Below are positions 56,632 through 64,000 of a DNA stretch of 64,000 bases, one piece after another. Origin of the DNA: Moraxella sp. (GTDB lineage Bacteria; Pseudomonadota; Gammaproteobacteria; Pseudomonadales; Moraxellaceae); contig JAUNDZ010000003.1 of assembly GCA_030525825.1 (NCBI GenBank), positions 43,641 through 107,640 of the forward strand. The letters run 5' to 3'. The position numbers and the translations under genes were made by a program. The notes under the pieces are model-generated. The model made no database searches. It was not told the DNA's origin and saw only the letters and a program-made list of their open reading frames with translations. Positions within the stretch are counted from its first letter, which is position 1, and each line of letters opens with the position of its first letter.

Positions 56632-57666
56632 ATGCAATTTATCTACCCTTTAAAACTGTCTGCCGCAGCTTTGGCTTTGGCTGCTTTGGTCGGCTGCAAT
56701 CAAGACAAAGCCCAAGAACCAAAAGCAGCAGAACCTGCCACAGAAACCACAGCCAAAGAAGCCAAGACCATCGCGATTAGTGCCATCGTTGAGCATCCAT
56801 CGCTAGACGACATCCGTCGTGGCGTCATCGCAGGGCTTGGCGACTTGGGTTATAAAGATGGTCAGAACCTGACGGTCAATTTCCAATCGGCACAGGGCAA
56901 CATGGCAACCGCAGGACAAATCGCCAAGCAGTTCGCCGCTGACAACCCTGATGCGATTGTCGCCATCTCAACCCCGACCGCCCAAAGTCTGGCATCTGCC
57001 ACACAGACCATTCCGCTCATCTATACGGCGGTGTCCGACCCTGTGGCTGCCAAGCTGATTGACAACAATAACACCGCTGCCCAAGCCAACATCACAGGTC
57101 TGTCAAGCCAGCTGCCGCTTGAACCGCAGATTGAGCTATTCACCAAGGTCAAGCCAGACGCCAAGCGTATCGGCTTTGTATATAGCCCTGGCGAAGCCAA
57201 CTCGGTATCATTAAAAGAACGCCTACAAGAAGTACTGCCAAAATACGGCATGATGCTGGTAGACGTCCCTGCCAACCGCTCGGCAGATGTGGCGGCAGCG
57301 ACTCGTGCTTTGGACGGTCGTGCTGATTTGATTTATACTTCGCTGGACAACAATGTGGCGGCAGCGATGGAAGCGATGGTCAATGTGGCGAACGAACTTG
57401 ATTTGCCCATCATTGCGTCAGATGAATTTTCGGTGCGTCGTGGTGCAGCGGCGGCATTGGGCGTGAACGACTTTGATTTTGGTGTGGCAACCGCACAGAT
57501 GGTCGCTCAGGTACTAGATGGTAAAAAACCTGCCGACATCAAACCGCAAGTCATGAATACCCTAACCCTATACATCAGCCCAAAACACGCAGCAGAGCAG
57601 GGTGTAACTTTAAACGATGAAGTCAAAAAAGACGCCATCGATGTCGATGCCACACCCAGAAAATAA
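56632..57666 (+). CDS. ABC transporter substrate-binding lipoprotein (TrpX-type), copy 1
   Basis: A 344-residue lipoprotein of the ABC_sub_bind (PF04392-type) family, lipobox LVGC with Cys22. The fold is recognisable: ISAIVEHPSLDDIRRGVIAGL, NLTVNFQSAQGNMATAGQIAKQF, the DAIVAISTPTAQS loop and a second domain with GFVYSPGEANSVSLKERL. In streptococci a similar receptor, TrpX, serves a tryptophan importer. The substrate here is not established. The ATG at 56632 follows TGGAG. A strong terminator separates it from the second copy. Confidence 0.85.
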   Translation: MQFIYPLKLSAAALALAALVGCNQDKAQEPKAAEPATETTAKEAKTIAISAIVEHPSLDDIRRGVIAGLGDLGYKDGQNLTVNFQSAQGNMATAGQIAKQFAADNPDAIVAISTPTAQSLASATQTIPLIYTAVSDPVAAKLIDNNNTAAQANITGLSSQLPLEPQIELFTKVKPDAKRIGFVYSPGEANSVSLKERLQEVLPKYGMMLVDVPANRSADVAAATRALDGRADLIYTSLDNNVAAAMEAMVNVANELDLPIIASDEFSVRRGAAAALGVNDFDFGVATAQMVAQVLDGKKPADIKPQVMNTLTLYISPKHAAEQGVTLNDEVKKDAIDVDATPRK

Positions 57667-57688
57667 CCACTTGGTTCATCCATGAATA

Positions 57689-57724
57689 AAACCCCTAATC
57701 ACGGTCGTGATTGGGGTTTTTTTC
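57689..57724 (+). terminator. Terminator after receptor copy 1
   Basis: ACCCCTAATCACG (57691-57703) pairs with CGTGATTGGGGT (57706-57717) with one bulge, and T residues follow. It would insulate the first receptor gene from the rest. Confidence 0.85.
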
Positions 57725-57959
57725 ATGGGTTGGTGGCAAAAACGCATTTGGCTTATTTTTGTCCAATCATGGTGGTTTTTATCATAGAGCCTTAATCTTG
57801 GGCTAATTTTGATGTATTATTGAACATCATTGCTCTAAGACTACAATTTTTTGTCATGTTTTTATCATCAATGATTGAAATTTGATGGTAATTTGTTTAT
57901 GATAAATCATTTTTTGATGATTTACCCCAATGTATGGGACGACAATTTTGGAGATGATT

Positions 57960-58973
57960 ATGTTTAACCCAAATCGCATGAATGGACTGTCTAAATTAAT
58001 GGGTGTAACGCTACTAAGTGCCGCATTGTTCGGCTGTGGCGGTGAAGACAAGGCGGCAGCACCTGCTGCTGCCAAGGCAGAGACGAAAACTGTCGCCATC
58101 ACTGCCATCGTAGAGCATCCAGCACTTGATGAAGTGCGTCAAGGTGCGATTGAAGAGCTGGGCAATGCAGGCTATAAACAAGGCGAAAACCTAACGGTGA
58201 ATTTCCAATCGGCACAGGGCAATACCGCCACCGCAGGACAAATCGCCAAGCAGTTCGCCGCTGATAATCCTGATGCCATCATCGCCATCGCCACGCCATC
58301 GGCTCAGTCCATCGTCGCTGCGACCAATACCATTCCTGTGATATTTTCAGCCGTTACCGACCCTGTGGAAGCTAAATTGGTAGGCAGTCTCGACGGCTCT
58401 GGAACCAATGTAACGGGTGCATCTGATGTGCTGCCACTTGAACCGCAGATTGAGCTGATTAAAGAGCTTGTGCCGAATGTGAAGAATATCGGCTTTGTGT
58501 ATAGCCCTGGCGAAGTAAATTCAGCCGTTACCCTAAAAAAACTCAAAGAAATCGTTGCTCCGCTGGGTCTAAACATCGTTGAAGCCCCTGCCCAAAAAGC
58601 AAGCGACATCGCCATGGCTGCCCAAAGCCTTATTGGTCGTGTGGATGTCATCTACACCCCAACGGATAATAATGTACTAAGCTCTTATGAAGCACTTGCC
58701 AAAGTTGCCAAAGAAGCCAAGCTGCCTTTGATTGGTTCAAACACCGACACAGTAGCACGCGGTGCCATCGCAGCCCTTGGCGTGAACTATCATGAGTTGG
58801 GTATCCAAACAGGTAAAATCACCGCTCGCATCCTAAAAGGTGAGAAACCAGGCGACATCGCTATCTATCGTGCCAGCGAGCTTGACTTGCATGTCAGTCC
58901 TAAGCACGCAGCAGAGCAAGGTGTAACCCTGCCACAGAGCATTCTAGACAAAGCCAAAAAAGTGGTTGAATAA
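57960..58973 (+). CDS. ABC transporter substrate-binding lipoprotein (TrpX-type), copy 2
   Basis: A 337-residue paralogue of the preceding gene, lipobox LFGC with Cys26. It shares the same order of motifs (ITAIVEHPALDEVRQGAIEEL, NLTVNFQSAQGNTATAGQIA, PLEPQIELIKEL, FVYSPGEVNSAVTLKKL) and the same end (SPKHAAEQGVTL). Similarity at DNA level is patchy: one stretch of over 30 bases around 58235 is nearly identical to copy 1 around 56912, while other parts are diverged. The ATG at 57960 has TTGGAG 6 bp upstream. A second hairpin terminator follows, so expression of the permease may rely on read-through or its own promoter. Confidence 0.85.
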   Translation: MFNPNRMNGLSKLMGVTLLSAALFGCGGEDKAAAPAAAKAETKTVAITAIVEHPALDEVRQGAIEELGNAGYKQGENLTVNFQSAQGNTATAGQIAKQFAADNPDAIIAIATPSAQSIVAATNTIPVIFSAVTDPVEAKLVGSLDGSGTNVTGASDVLPLEPQIELIKELVPNVKNIGFVYSPGEVNSAVTLKKLKEIVAPLGLNIVEAPAQKASDIAMAAQSLIGRVDVIYTPTDNNVLSSYEALAKVAKEAKLPLIGSNTDTVARGAIAALGVNYHELGIQTGKITARILKGEKPGDIAIYRASELDLHVSPKHAAEQGVTLPQSILDKAKKVVE

Positions 58974-58981
58974 TACACCAA

Positions 58982-59015
58982 GACAACGCCCCCACTTTTG
59001 GGTGGGGGTTTTGTC
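58982..59015 (+). terminator. Terminator after receptor copy 2
   Basis: CCCCCAC (58989-58995) and GTGGGGG (59002-59008) form a GC-rich stem, extended by GACAA/TTGTC, with a T run in the right arm. Confidence 0.75.
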
Positions 59016-59094
59016 GTTTTTTATGACTTGTGCTGTTTTATCATTCTGCCATAGTCATGCCGATACCAATTAACACACAAAAAGAGTTAAAATT

Positions 59095-60006
59095 ATGTCG
59101 TTACTTGCCTTTTTTGGGGCGTTGGAGCATGGTCTCATCTATGCGTTGATGGCACTGGGTGTGCTGATTTCCTTTCGTATTTTGGACTTTCCAGATTTGA
59201 CAGCAGATGGCAGCTTTCCGCTCGGTGGGGCGGTGGCAGCGGTCGCCATTTTGTCAGGCTTTAACCCTTGGTTGGCTTGTCTTTTTGGGATGTTTGCTGG
59301 CATGGCGGCAGGCGTGGTTACGGCATTTTTGAATGTTCGCTTGGGCATTTTGCATCTGCTTGCAGGCATTTTGGTCATGACTGCCCTGTGGTCGATTAAC
59401 CTGCGTATCATGGGCACATCCAACCTAGGGATATTGGGCGAAGAGACGGTATTTAGTGCGGTCAGTAGCACCGCCAATGGCACTTGGCTGCGTGTGCTTG
59501 TTGTCTTGGGTGTGGTGGTGCTTGCCAAGCTGTTTTTGGATTGGTTTTTTAGTACGCAGACAGGTCTTGCCATGCGTGCCACAGGCTCAAACCTAAAAAT
59601 GGCACAGGCACAAGGCATCAATACTTCGCTCATGATTGTGCTTGGCATGGCGATCAGTAATGGTCTGATTGCTCTGTCGGGGGCGTTGTTCATTCAGACC
59701 CAAGGGGCAGCGGACATCTCCATCGGTATCGGTACGATTGTCATCGGTCTGGCGGCAGTCATTATCGGTGAGACGGTACTGACCGCCAAGCGGATGTTTT
59801 GGATTACGCTGTCGGTGGTCATCGGTGCAGTGCTGTATAAGCTGTTCATTCAGATTGCCCTGTCAAATCAGACCCTGCGTAGCATTGGCTTTGGGGCTCA
59901 GGATTTGAACTTGGTAACGGCTCTGCTCGTGGTGTCTGTATTGATGCTGCCAAGATTTCGCAGCAGATTGACGGCAAAATTTAACAAAAAATCAGTGAAT
60001 GGCTAA
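59095..60006 (+). CDS. ABC transporter permease (TrpY-type)
   Basis: A 303-residue inner-membrane permease of the branched-chain-type BPD_transp_2 family with about eight helices. LEHGLIYALMALGVLISFRIL, FPDLTADGSFPLGGAVAAV and FLNVRLGILHLLAGILVMTAL mark the N-terminal half. GLAMRATGSNLKMAQAQGINT is the cytoplasmic coupling loop, and SIGIGTIVIGLAAVIIGETVL follows. The ATG at 59095 follows AAAGAG. The ATPase gene begins 15 bp after its stop, so both form one unit with the upstream receptors by function. Confidence 0.88.
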   Translation: MSLLAFFGALEHGLIYALMALGVLISFRILDFPDLTADGSFPLGGAVAAVAILSGFNPWLACLFGMFAGMAAGVVTAFLNVRLGILHLLAGILVMTALWSINLRIMGTSNLGILGEETVFSAVSSTANGTWLRVLVVLGVVVLAKLFLDWFFSTQTGLAMRATGSNLKMAQAQGINTSLMIVLGMAISNGLIALSGALFIQTQGAADISIGIGTIVIGLAAVIIGETVLTAKRMFWITLSVVIGAVLYKLFIQIALSNQTLRSIGFGAQDLNLVTALLVVSVLMLPRFRSRLTAKFNKKSVNG

Positions 60007-60021
60007 CGGAGAGACGGACTT

Positions 60022-60816
60022 ATGATGATTGCAAAAGACCTGCGTTTGACATTCAACAAAGGCACCCCCATTGAAAATCCTGCCTTACAGGGCGTAAGCC
60101 TGCACATCAAAGAAGGCGAGTTTGTTACCGTCATCGGCACAAACGGTGCGGGCAAATCCACTTTTTTGAACACCATCAGCGGAGCCTTGCACCCTGATAC
60201 TGGCTCGGTGGTGATTAACGGCAAAGATGTTACTAGGCTGCCTACGCACAAACGCAGTCATCTGGTGGCACGAGTATTCCAAGACCCGATGGCAGGCACT
60301 TGCGAAGCTCTGACCATCGAAGAGAACATGGCATTGGCGTTTAAGCGTGGTGGCATAAGAAGTCTGGCATCGGCATTAAACGGCAAAAACCGTGAGATTT
60401 TCCGTGAAAAACTTGCCATCTTAAAACTGGGATTAGAAAACCGCCTAACCGACCGCATGGGGCTGCTCTCTGGCGGTCAGCGTCAGGCGGTCAGCCTACT
60501 GATGGCAAGTCTGCAACCATCCAAGATTTTGTTGCTTGATGAACATACCGCTGCCCTAGACCCCAAGACAGCCGCTTTTGTACTGGAATTGACGGACAAA
60601 ATCGTCCAAGAAGGCAGCTTGACCACGATGATGGTAACGCACTCCATGCAGCAGGCACTCACGCACGGCACTCGCACGGTGATGCTACATCAAGGTCGTG
60701 TGGTGCTTGATGTATCAGGCGATGAGCGGCATGGCATGACGGTGCAGGATTTGCTAGACATGTTTGAGCGGACTCGTGGCGAGAAAGTCGCTGATGATGC
60801 GTTATTGTTGGGCTAA
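60022..60816 (+). CDS. ABC transporter ATP-binding protein (TrpZ-type)
   Basis: A 264-residue ATPase for the adjacent permease. Walker A GTNGAGKST is at 39-47, the Q-loop reads RVFQDPMAGT, the signature is LSGGQRQ, and Walker B is ILLLDEHTAALD with Glu replaced in the usual DEPT context by DEHT, as seen in this subfamily. THSMQQAL is the H-loop. The start is the first of two ATGs (60022). GGAG lies 13 bp upstream. A small membrane protein gene starts 9 bp after its stop. Confidence 0.9.
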   Translation: MMIAKDLRLTFNKGTPIENPALQGVSLHIKEGEFVTVIGTNGAGKSTFLNTISGALHPDTGSVVINGKDVTRLPTHKRSHLVARVFQDPMAGTCEALTIEENMALAFKRGGIRSLASALNGKNREIFREKLAILKLGLENRLTDRMGLLSGGQRQAVSLLMASLQPSKILLLDEHTAALDPKTAAFVLELTDKIVQEGSLTTMMVTHSMQQALTHGTRTVMLHQGRVVLDVSGDERHGMTVQDLLDMFERTRGEKVADDALLLG

Positions 60817-60825
60817 GGTGGTGTG

Positions 60826-61104
60826 ATGAATAAGCGACTGGCAAATGTACTGTCTTTGACCCTGTTTTTTGTGGGGGTGATGGCAGTGGCAATCAGCATC
60901 ACCAAGAACAATGGCTACGCCTATCACGCATTCGCCCTGTGTGCGGTGCTGTCGGTGCTTGCTGATGCCATCAGCATCAAGGCGGGCAACAAGATGGCGA
61001 GTGCCACAGCAGGACAAAAACGCTTTGTGCTGATTTTTCAGGCGGTGGTGTGGGCGATTGGCTTGGTGTTGATTTATCATTTTAAGCTGTTTCATCCAAG
61101 CTGA
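60826..61104 (+). CDS. Small membrane protein following the ABC ATPase
   Basis: A 92-residue protein with three hydrophobic helices (VLSLTLFFVGVMAVAIS, FALCAVLSVLADAIS, LIFQAVVWAIGLVLIYHF) and a basic loop (KAGNKMASATAGQKR). No known family was recognised. AAGGTGG precedes the ATG at 60826, and its position 9 bp after the ATPase gene strongly suggests co-expression. It could be an accessory of the transporter, which is inference. Confidence 0.65.
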   Translation: MNKRLANVLSLTLFFVGVMAVAISITKNNGYAYHAFALCAVLSVLADAISIKAGNKMASATAGQKRFVLIFQAVVWAIGLVLIYHFKLFHPS

Positions 61105-61219
61105 TGAGCGATAAACCGTGTGCGTTGTCATAAAATTGGGCTTGGCTATCCGAGCCTAATTTTATGATAATAATTAAAAATTCAAACAACAACATATATC
61201 AATCATAAAGGTAATAAAT

Positions 61220-62098
61220 ATGACCAATCATGCTCACTCTGATGATAATTTGGCACGACTGTTGGTAACTTGTGAAGACCGCTCGGGCATTGTGCAGGCG
61301 GTTTCTGGCTTTTTGTTTCATCATGGGGCGAACATCATTTCACTCGACCAGCACACCACCGAAGCCTATGGCGGCAAGTATTTTATGCGTGTGGAATTTC
61401 ATCTAGAAGACTTGGCTAACAAAAAAGCCGTGCTGTCAAAGACCTTTGCCGAAAATGTCGCCAAGCCCTATCAGATGAATTGGCGACTGTCTTGCAGTCA
61501 TGATATCAAAAAAGTCGCCATCTTGGTCTCTAAAGAAGATCATGCCATGCTCGATTTGCTGTGGCGTTATAGCCGTGGGGCGTTGCCTTGTCAAATTACC
61601 AAAGTGCTGTCTAACCACGAAGAGCTGCGTGAGTCTGCCGAGCAATTTGGCGTGCCTTTTGTGCATGTGGCAGTCAATAAAGACGATAAAGAAGCAGCTT
61701 ATGATCAGATGAATGAGTTGCTACAAGACAATGATTTGTTGGTGCTGGCACGCTATATGCAGATTTTAAGCCCAAAATTCGTCGATGCTTGGCAAAGCAA
61801 AATCATCAACATTCACCATTCGTTTTTGCCAGCCTTTGTGGGGGCAAACCCATACAAGCAGGCGTTTGATAAAGGCGTCAAGCTCATCGGAGCGACCGCC
61901 CATTATGTAACCAGCGAGCTGGACGAAGGTCCCATCATTGAGCAGGGTGTGGAGCGTGTCAGCCATGCCCACAGCGTACCAGAGCTTAGAGAGATTGGAC
62001 GAGACATCGAGCGAGATGTGCTGGCACGAGCGGTTAAATGGCACCTAGAAGACAGAATCATCATCGATGGCAATAAGACTGTGGTTTTTGATGGATGA
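61220..62098 (+). CDS. purU: Formyltetrahydrofolate deformylase
   Basis: Releases formate from 10-formyltetrahydrofolate for purine synthesis and balances the one-carbon pool. It is 292 residues long. The N-terminal ACT domain (LLVTCEDRSGIVQAVSGFLF) precedes a formyltransferase-fold domain: VAILVSKEDHAMLDLLWRY, LVLARYMQILSP, the catalytic-site IINIHHSFLPAFVGANPYKQAF and GATAHYVTSELDEGPIIEQGV. The ATG at 61220 follows AAAGG. Monocistronic. Confidence 0.96.
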   Translation: MTNHAHSDDNLARLLVTCEDRSGIVQAVSGFLFHHGANIISLDQHTTEAYGGKYFMRVEFHLEDLANKKAVLSKTFAENVAKPYQMNWRLSCSHDIKKVAILVSKEDHAMLDLLWRYSRGALPCQITKVLSNHEELRESAEQFGVPFVHVAVNKDDKEAAYDQMNELLQDNDLLVLARYMQILSPKFVDAWQSKIINIHHSFLPAFVGANPYKQAFDKGVKLIGATAHYVTSELDEGPIIEQGVERVSHAHSVPELREIGRDIERDVLARAVKWHLEDRIIIDGNKTVVFDG

Positions 62099-62103
62099 TT
62101 GTT

Positions 62104-62142
62104 GAATAAAAAACCTGCTGATAAAGCAGGTTTTTTGTTTTT
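62104..62142. terminator. Bidirectional terminator after purU
   Basis: AAACCTGCT and AGCAGGTTT form a 9-bp stem with A and T runs on both sides, between the convergent purU and AhpD-like genes. Confidence 0.88.
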
Positions 62143-62165
62143 TATCAAATACATCAAAGAGCCAA

Positions 62166-62720
62166 TCAGCGATTTGGTCCAAAAGCGGCAAGCTCTGGGT
62201 TAATGTCGGTCTTAGCCACAGTATTGGCGTAGTTGCATAGGGTAGATAGTGCCACACCCATGATGACATCTAGGACATTTTGGTCGTTATAACCTGCTGA
62301 TTTAAAGGCGTCCAGCTCCTCATCAGAGACCTGACCACGCTTGTCAATGAGTGCCATCGTAAACTGGGCAAGTGCTTGATATTTGGCGTTTTCGTCAATG
62401 TTTGTGCGAGTGCGTAGAGCCTCGACGACCGCAGGCGACATTTTTAGGCGAACTTCGGCAATCTTGGTGTGTCCTGCCACACAAAAATCACAGCCATTAT
62501 GCACAGCAGCGGTGATTTGCACAACCTCAATCTCCTCAGGGGTCAGCGAGTTTTTGCTGTTTAATTTGCTGACTTCTTGATACATTTCAAGAGCTTGGGG
62601 CGAGTTGGCAAGCACACCGATGAGATTTGGGATAAAGCCGTTGGCTTTTTGCACCGCCTCAACACGCTCTTTGGCTTTTTCAGGGGCGGTGTCTAGGGTG
62701 TGTAGGGTAAGGCGAGTCAT
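62166..62720 (-). CDS. AhpD/carboxymuconolactone decarboxylase-like protein
   Basis: A 184-residue protein of the alkylhydroperoxidase D-like core. The catalytic pair is Cys77-Cys80 in HNGCDFCVAGHT with His84, and an upstream Glu in PEEIEVVQ fits the proton-relay position. Members act as peroxidases or simply as CxxC redox proteins; the substrate is not known. AGGAG precedes the ATG at 62720. It is divergent from clpB. Two peroxide-related loci (this and ohr) flank the window. Confidence 0.85.
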   Translation of the reverse strand: MTRLTLHTLDTAPEKAKERVEAVQKANGFIPNLIGVLANSPQALEMYQEVSKLNSKNSLTPEEIEVVQITAAVHNGCDFCVAGHTKIAEVRLKMSPAVVEALRTRTNIDENAKYQALAQFTMALIDKRGQVSDEELDAFKSAGYNDQNVLDVIMGVALSTLCNYANTVAKTDINPELAAFGPNR

Positions 62721-62873
62721 GATAGGTCTCCTAATGGTTAAAAGGTAAATTCTATATGGGAATAAGTGTCAAAATTACAAGAGTATTTTAAAAATTTATA
62801 AATTTATATAAAAATCAAATACTTATAAAAATTTTATGGCTCATCAAATTTTTGGTTATTGAAAATTTTGTAT

Positions 62874-62895
62874 TTGTCAAGCATATATTTGACAA
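62874..62895. promoter_or_regulatory. Inverted repeat between the AhpD-like gene and clpB
   Basis: TTGTCAA (62874-62880) and TTGACAA (62889-62895) are 7-bp inverted repeats 8 bp apart, 24 bp before the clpB ATG. No clear sigma32 promoter was seen. The rest of 62721-62918 is very AT-rich with no gene. Confidence 0.4.
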
Positions 62896-62918
62896 CCAAA
62901 CTAAAAAAGTGAGCAATC

Positions 62919-64000
62919 ATGAACTTTGATAAATATACCCAAAAACTCCAAAAGACCCTACAATCGGCTCAGTCTTTGGCAGTCGCTCGCAGTCATACCG
63001 CCATCTTTGCCGTGCACGCCCTAGCCGTGCTAAACCAAGATGAGGCGTATCGCACCATGCTGACCCAAGCTGGGGCGGATTTGGTCGCACTACAAGGCGA
63101 GCTTGATAGAAAATTAGACGCTTTGGCAACCTTATCCACGCCCACAGGTCAAGCCAATCTTGCCCCTGATTTGGTGCAGGTTTTAAACTTGACCGAAAAA
63201 TTTGCAAACGAGGCAGGCGATGACTTTGTGGCAAGCGAATGGCTACTGTTTGCCCTAAGTCAGACTTCCGACACCAAAACAATCCTAGAAAAATCAGGGC
63301 TAAATACCCAAAAACTACAAGCCATTATCAATCACATCAGAGGAGGCGACACCGTGAACAGTCCCAATGCCGAAGAAACTCGTAACGCCCTAGAAAAATA
63401 CACCATCAATCTCACCGACAGAGCTCGTGAGGGCAAACTTGACCCTGTCATCGGACGAGATGATGAGATTCGCCGTACCGTGCAAGTGCTATCCAGACGC
63501 ACCAAAAATAACCCAGTACTCATCGGCGAGCCGGGTGTGGGTAAGACCGCCATCGTGGAGGGCTTGGCAAGCCGTATCGTTAATGGCGAAGTACCAGAGA
63601 GCCTAAAAAACAAAGAAGTCTTATCGCTTGACATGGGGTCGCTCATCGCTGGGGCAAAATATCATGGCGAATTTGAAGAGCGTCTAAAAGGCGTGCTAAA
63701 TGACCTTGCCAAGCAAGATGGCAACATTATCCTATTTATTGATGAATTGCACACGATGGTCGGTGCTGGCAAGACAAGTGGTGCGATGGACGCTGGCAAC
63801 ATGCTAAAACCTGCCCTAGCTCGTGGCGAGTTACGCTGTGTGGGGGCAACCACTTTGGACGAATACCGCCAATACATTGAAAAAGACCCAGCGTTGGAGA
63901 GACGTTTTCAAAAGGTGCTGGTTGATGAGCCAAGCGTGGAGGACGCCATTGCCATTTTGCGTGGACTCAAAGAACGCTATGAGCTTCATCACGGAGTCAA
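62919..64000 (+). CDS. clpB: Chaperone ClpB, N-terminal part
   Basis: Hsp100 disaggregase that works with DnaK. 360 codons are visible before the window ends, out of a usual length near 860. The N domain begins [21 protein letters not shown]1 starts about residue 165 ([22 protein letters not shown]) with Walker A GEPGVGKT at 202-209, followed by [15 protein letters not shown], Walker [16 protein letters not shown], and [33 protein letters not shown]. The middle domain is cut off. The ATG at 62919 gives a normal N-terminus; the ribosome site (GTGAG) is weak. Confidence 0.95.
   Translation, partial: MNFDKYTQKLQKTLQSAQSLAVARSHTAIFAVHALAVLNQDEAYRTMLTQAGADLVALQGELDRKLDALATLSTPTGQANLAPDLVQVLNLTEKFANEAGDDFVASEWLLFALSQTSDTKTILEKSGLNTQKLQAIINHIRGGDTVNSPNAEETRNALEKYTINLTDRAREGKLDPVIGRDDEIRRTVQVLSRRTKNNPVLIGEPGVGKTAIVEGLASRIVNGEVPESLKNKEVLSLDMGSLIAGAKYHGEFEERLKGVLNDLAKQDGNIILFIDELHTMVGAGKTSGAMDAGNMLKPALARGELRCVGATTLDEYRQYIEKDPALERRFQKVLVDEPSVEDAIAILRGLKERYELHHGV

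Overview
The window looks like a chromosomal stretch of Moraxella or a very close relative (Moraxellaceae). Pointers are the diaminobutyrate aminotransferase/decarboxylase pair, a monomeric NADP isocitrate dehydrogenase, an outer-membrane phospholipase A, a ComF-PilV-PilW-PilX block, a general porin ending in Arg-Phe, and a generally AT-leaning, densely packed gammaproteobacterial layout. This assignment is recognition of protein families, not a database match. No tRNA, rRNA, CRISPR array, prophage or integrase was seen. The only mobile DNA is one decayed transposase.

Layout. 1-0.9 kb: the end of aconitase B. 1.0-3.0 kb: an organic-peroxide locus (OhrR, a thioesterase-like protein, a ferritin-like protein, Ohr) in which ohrR and the ferritin-like gene share an identical 14-bp upstream element. 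3.1-6.5 kb: dat and ddc for 1,3-diaminopropane synthesis, with ddc interrupted by one in-frame TGA. 6.6-10.1 kb: a DUF72 protein, a Sel1-repeat protein, and metW/metX. 10.4-13.6 kb: a peptide/nickel-type ABC transporter with two ATPase domains fused. 13.9-20.9 kb: visibly AT-richer DNA carrying exported proteins (a Sel1 protein, a Tat-type M3 oligopeptidase, a porin, a metallophosphatase), a fossil IS1595/IS1016-type transposase and a small membrane protein.

21.0-29.0 kb: a solute-binding lipoprotein that may serve the 10-13 kb transporter, hemH, a TRIC-family channel, a DMT transporter with gmk, a thioredoxin-like protein and icd. 29.3-34.1 kb: a MetR-like regulator, a group of overlapping tiny membrane ORFs, an AmiD-like amidase, a DUF2799 lipoprotein and an APC permease. 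34.5-40.7 kb: a pteridine-reductase-like SDR overlapping cca, maeB, hemB and an exported hypothetical. 41.2-47.6 kb: ruvB with a repeat-rich upstream region, a DUF3465 lipoprotein, pldA, comF and the minor pilins pilV-pilW-pilX. 47.8-55.2 kb: a small beta-barrel protein, pal, pepN, waaA, rsmE and cmoM. 55.4-61.1 kb: a proline-rich lipoprotein, then two paralogous binding lipoproteins, a permease, an ATPase and a small membrane protein forming a TrpXYZ-type ABC system. 61.2-64.0 kb: purU, an AhpD-like protein and the 5' part of clpB.

Most of this is housekeeping DNA. The observations most worth checking are the in-frame stop in ddc, the shared element and ferritin-like gene in the peroxide locus, the Tat-type oligopeptidase in AT-rich DNA, the two-receptor ABC system, the micro-ORF cluster near 30.3-31.1 kb, and the repeats and DnaA-box match upstream of ruvB. 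I found no convincing new defence or mobile system.
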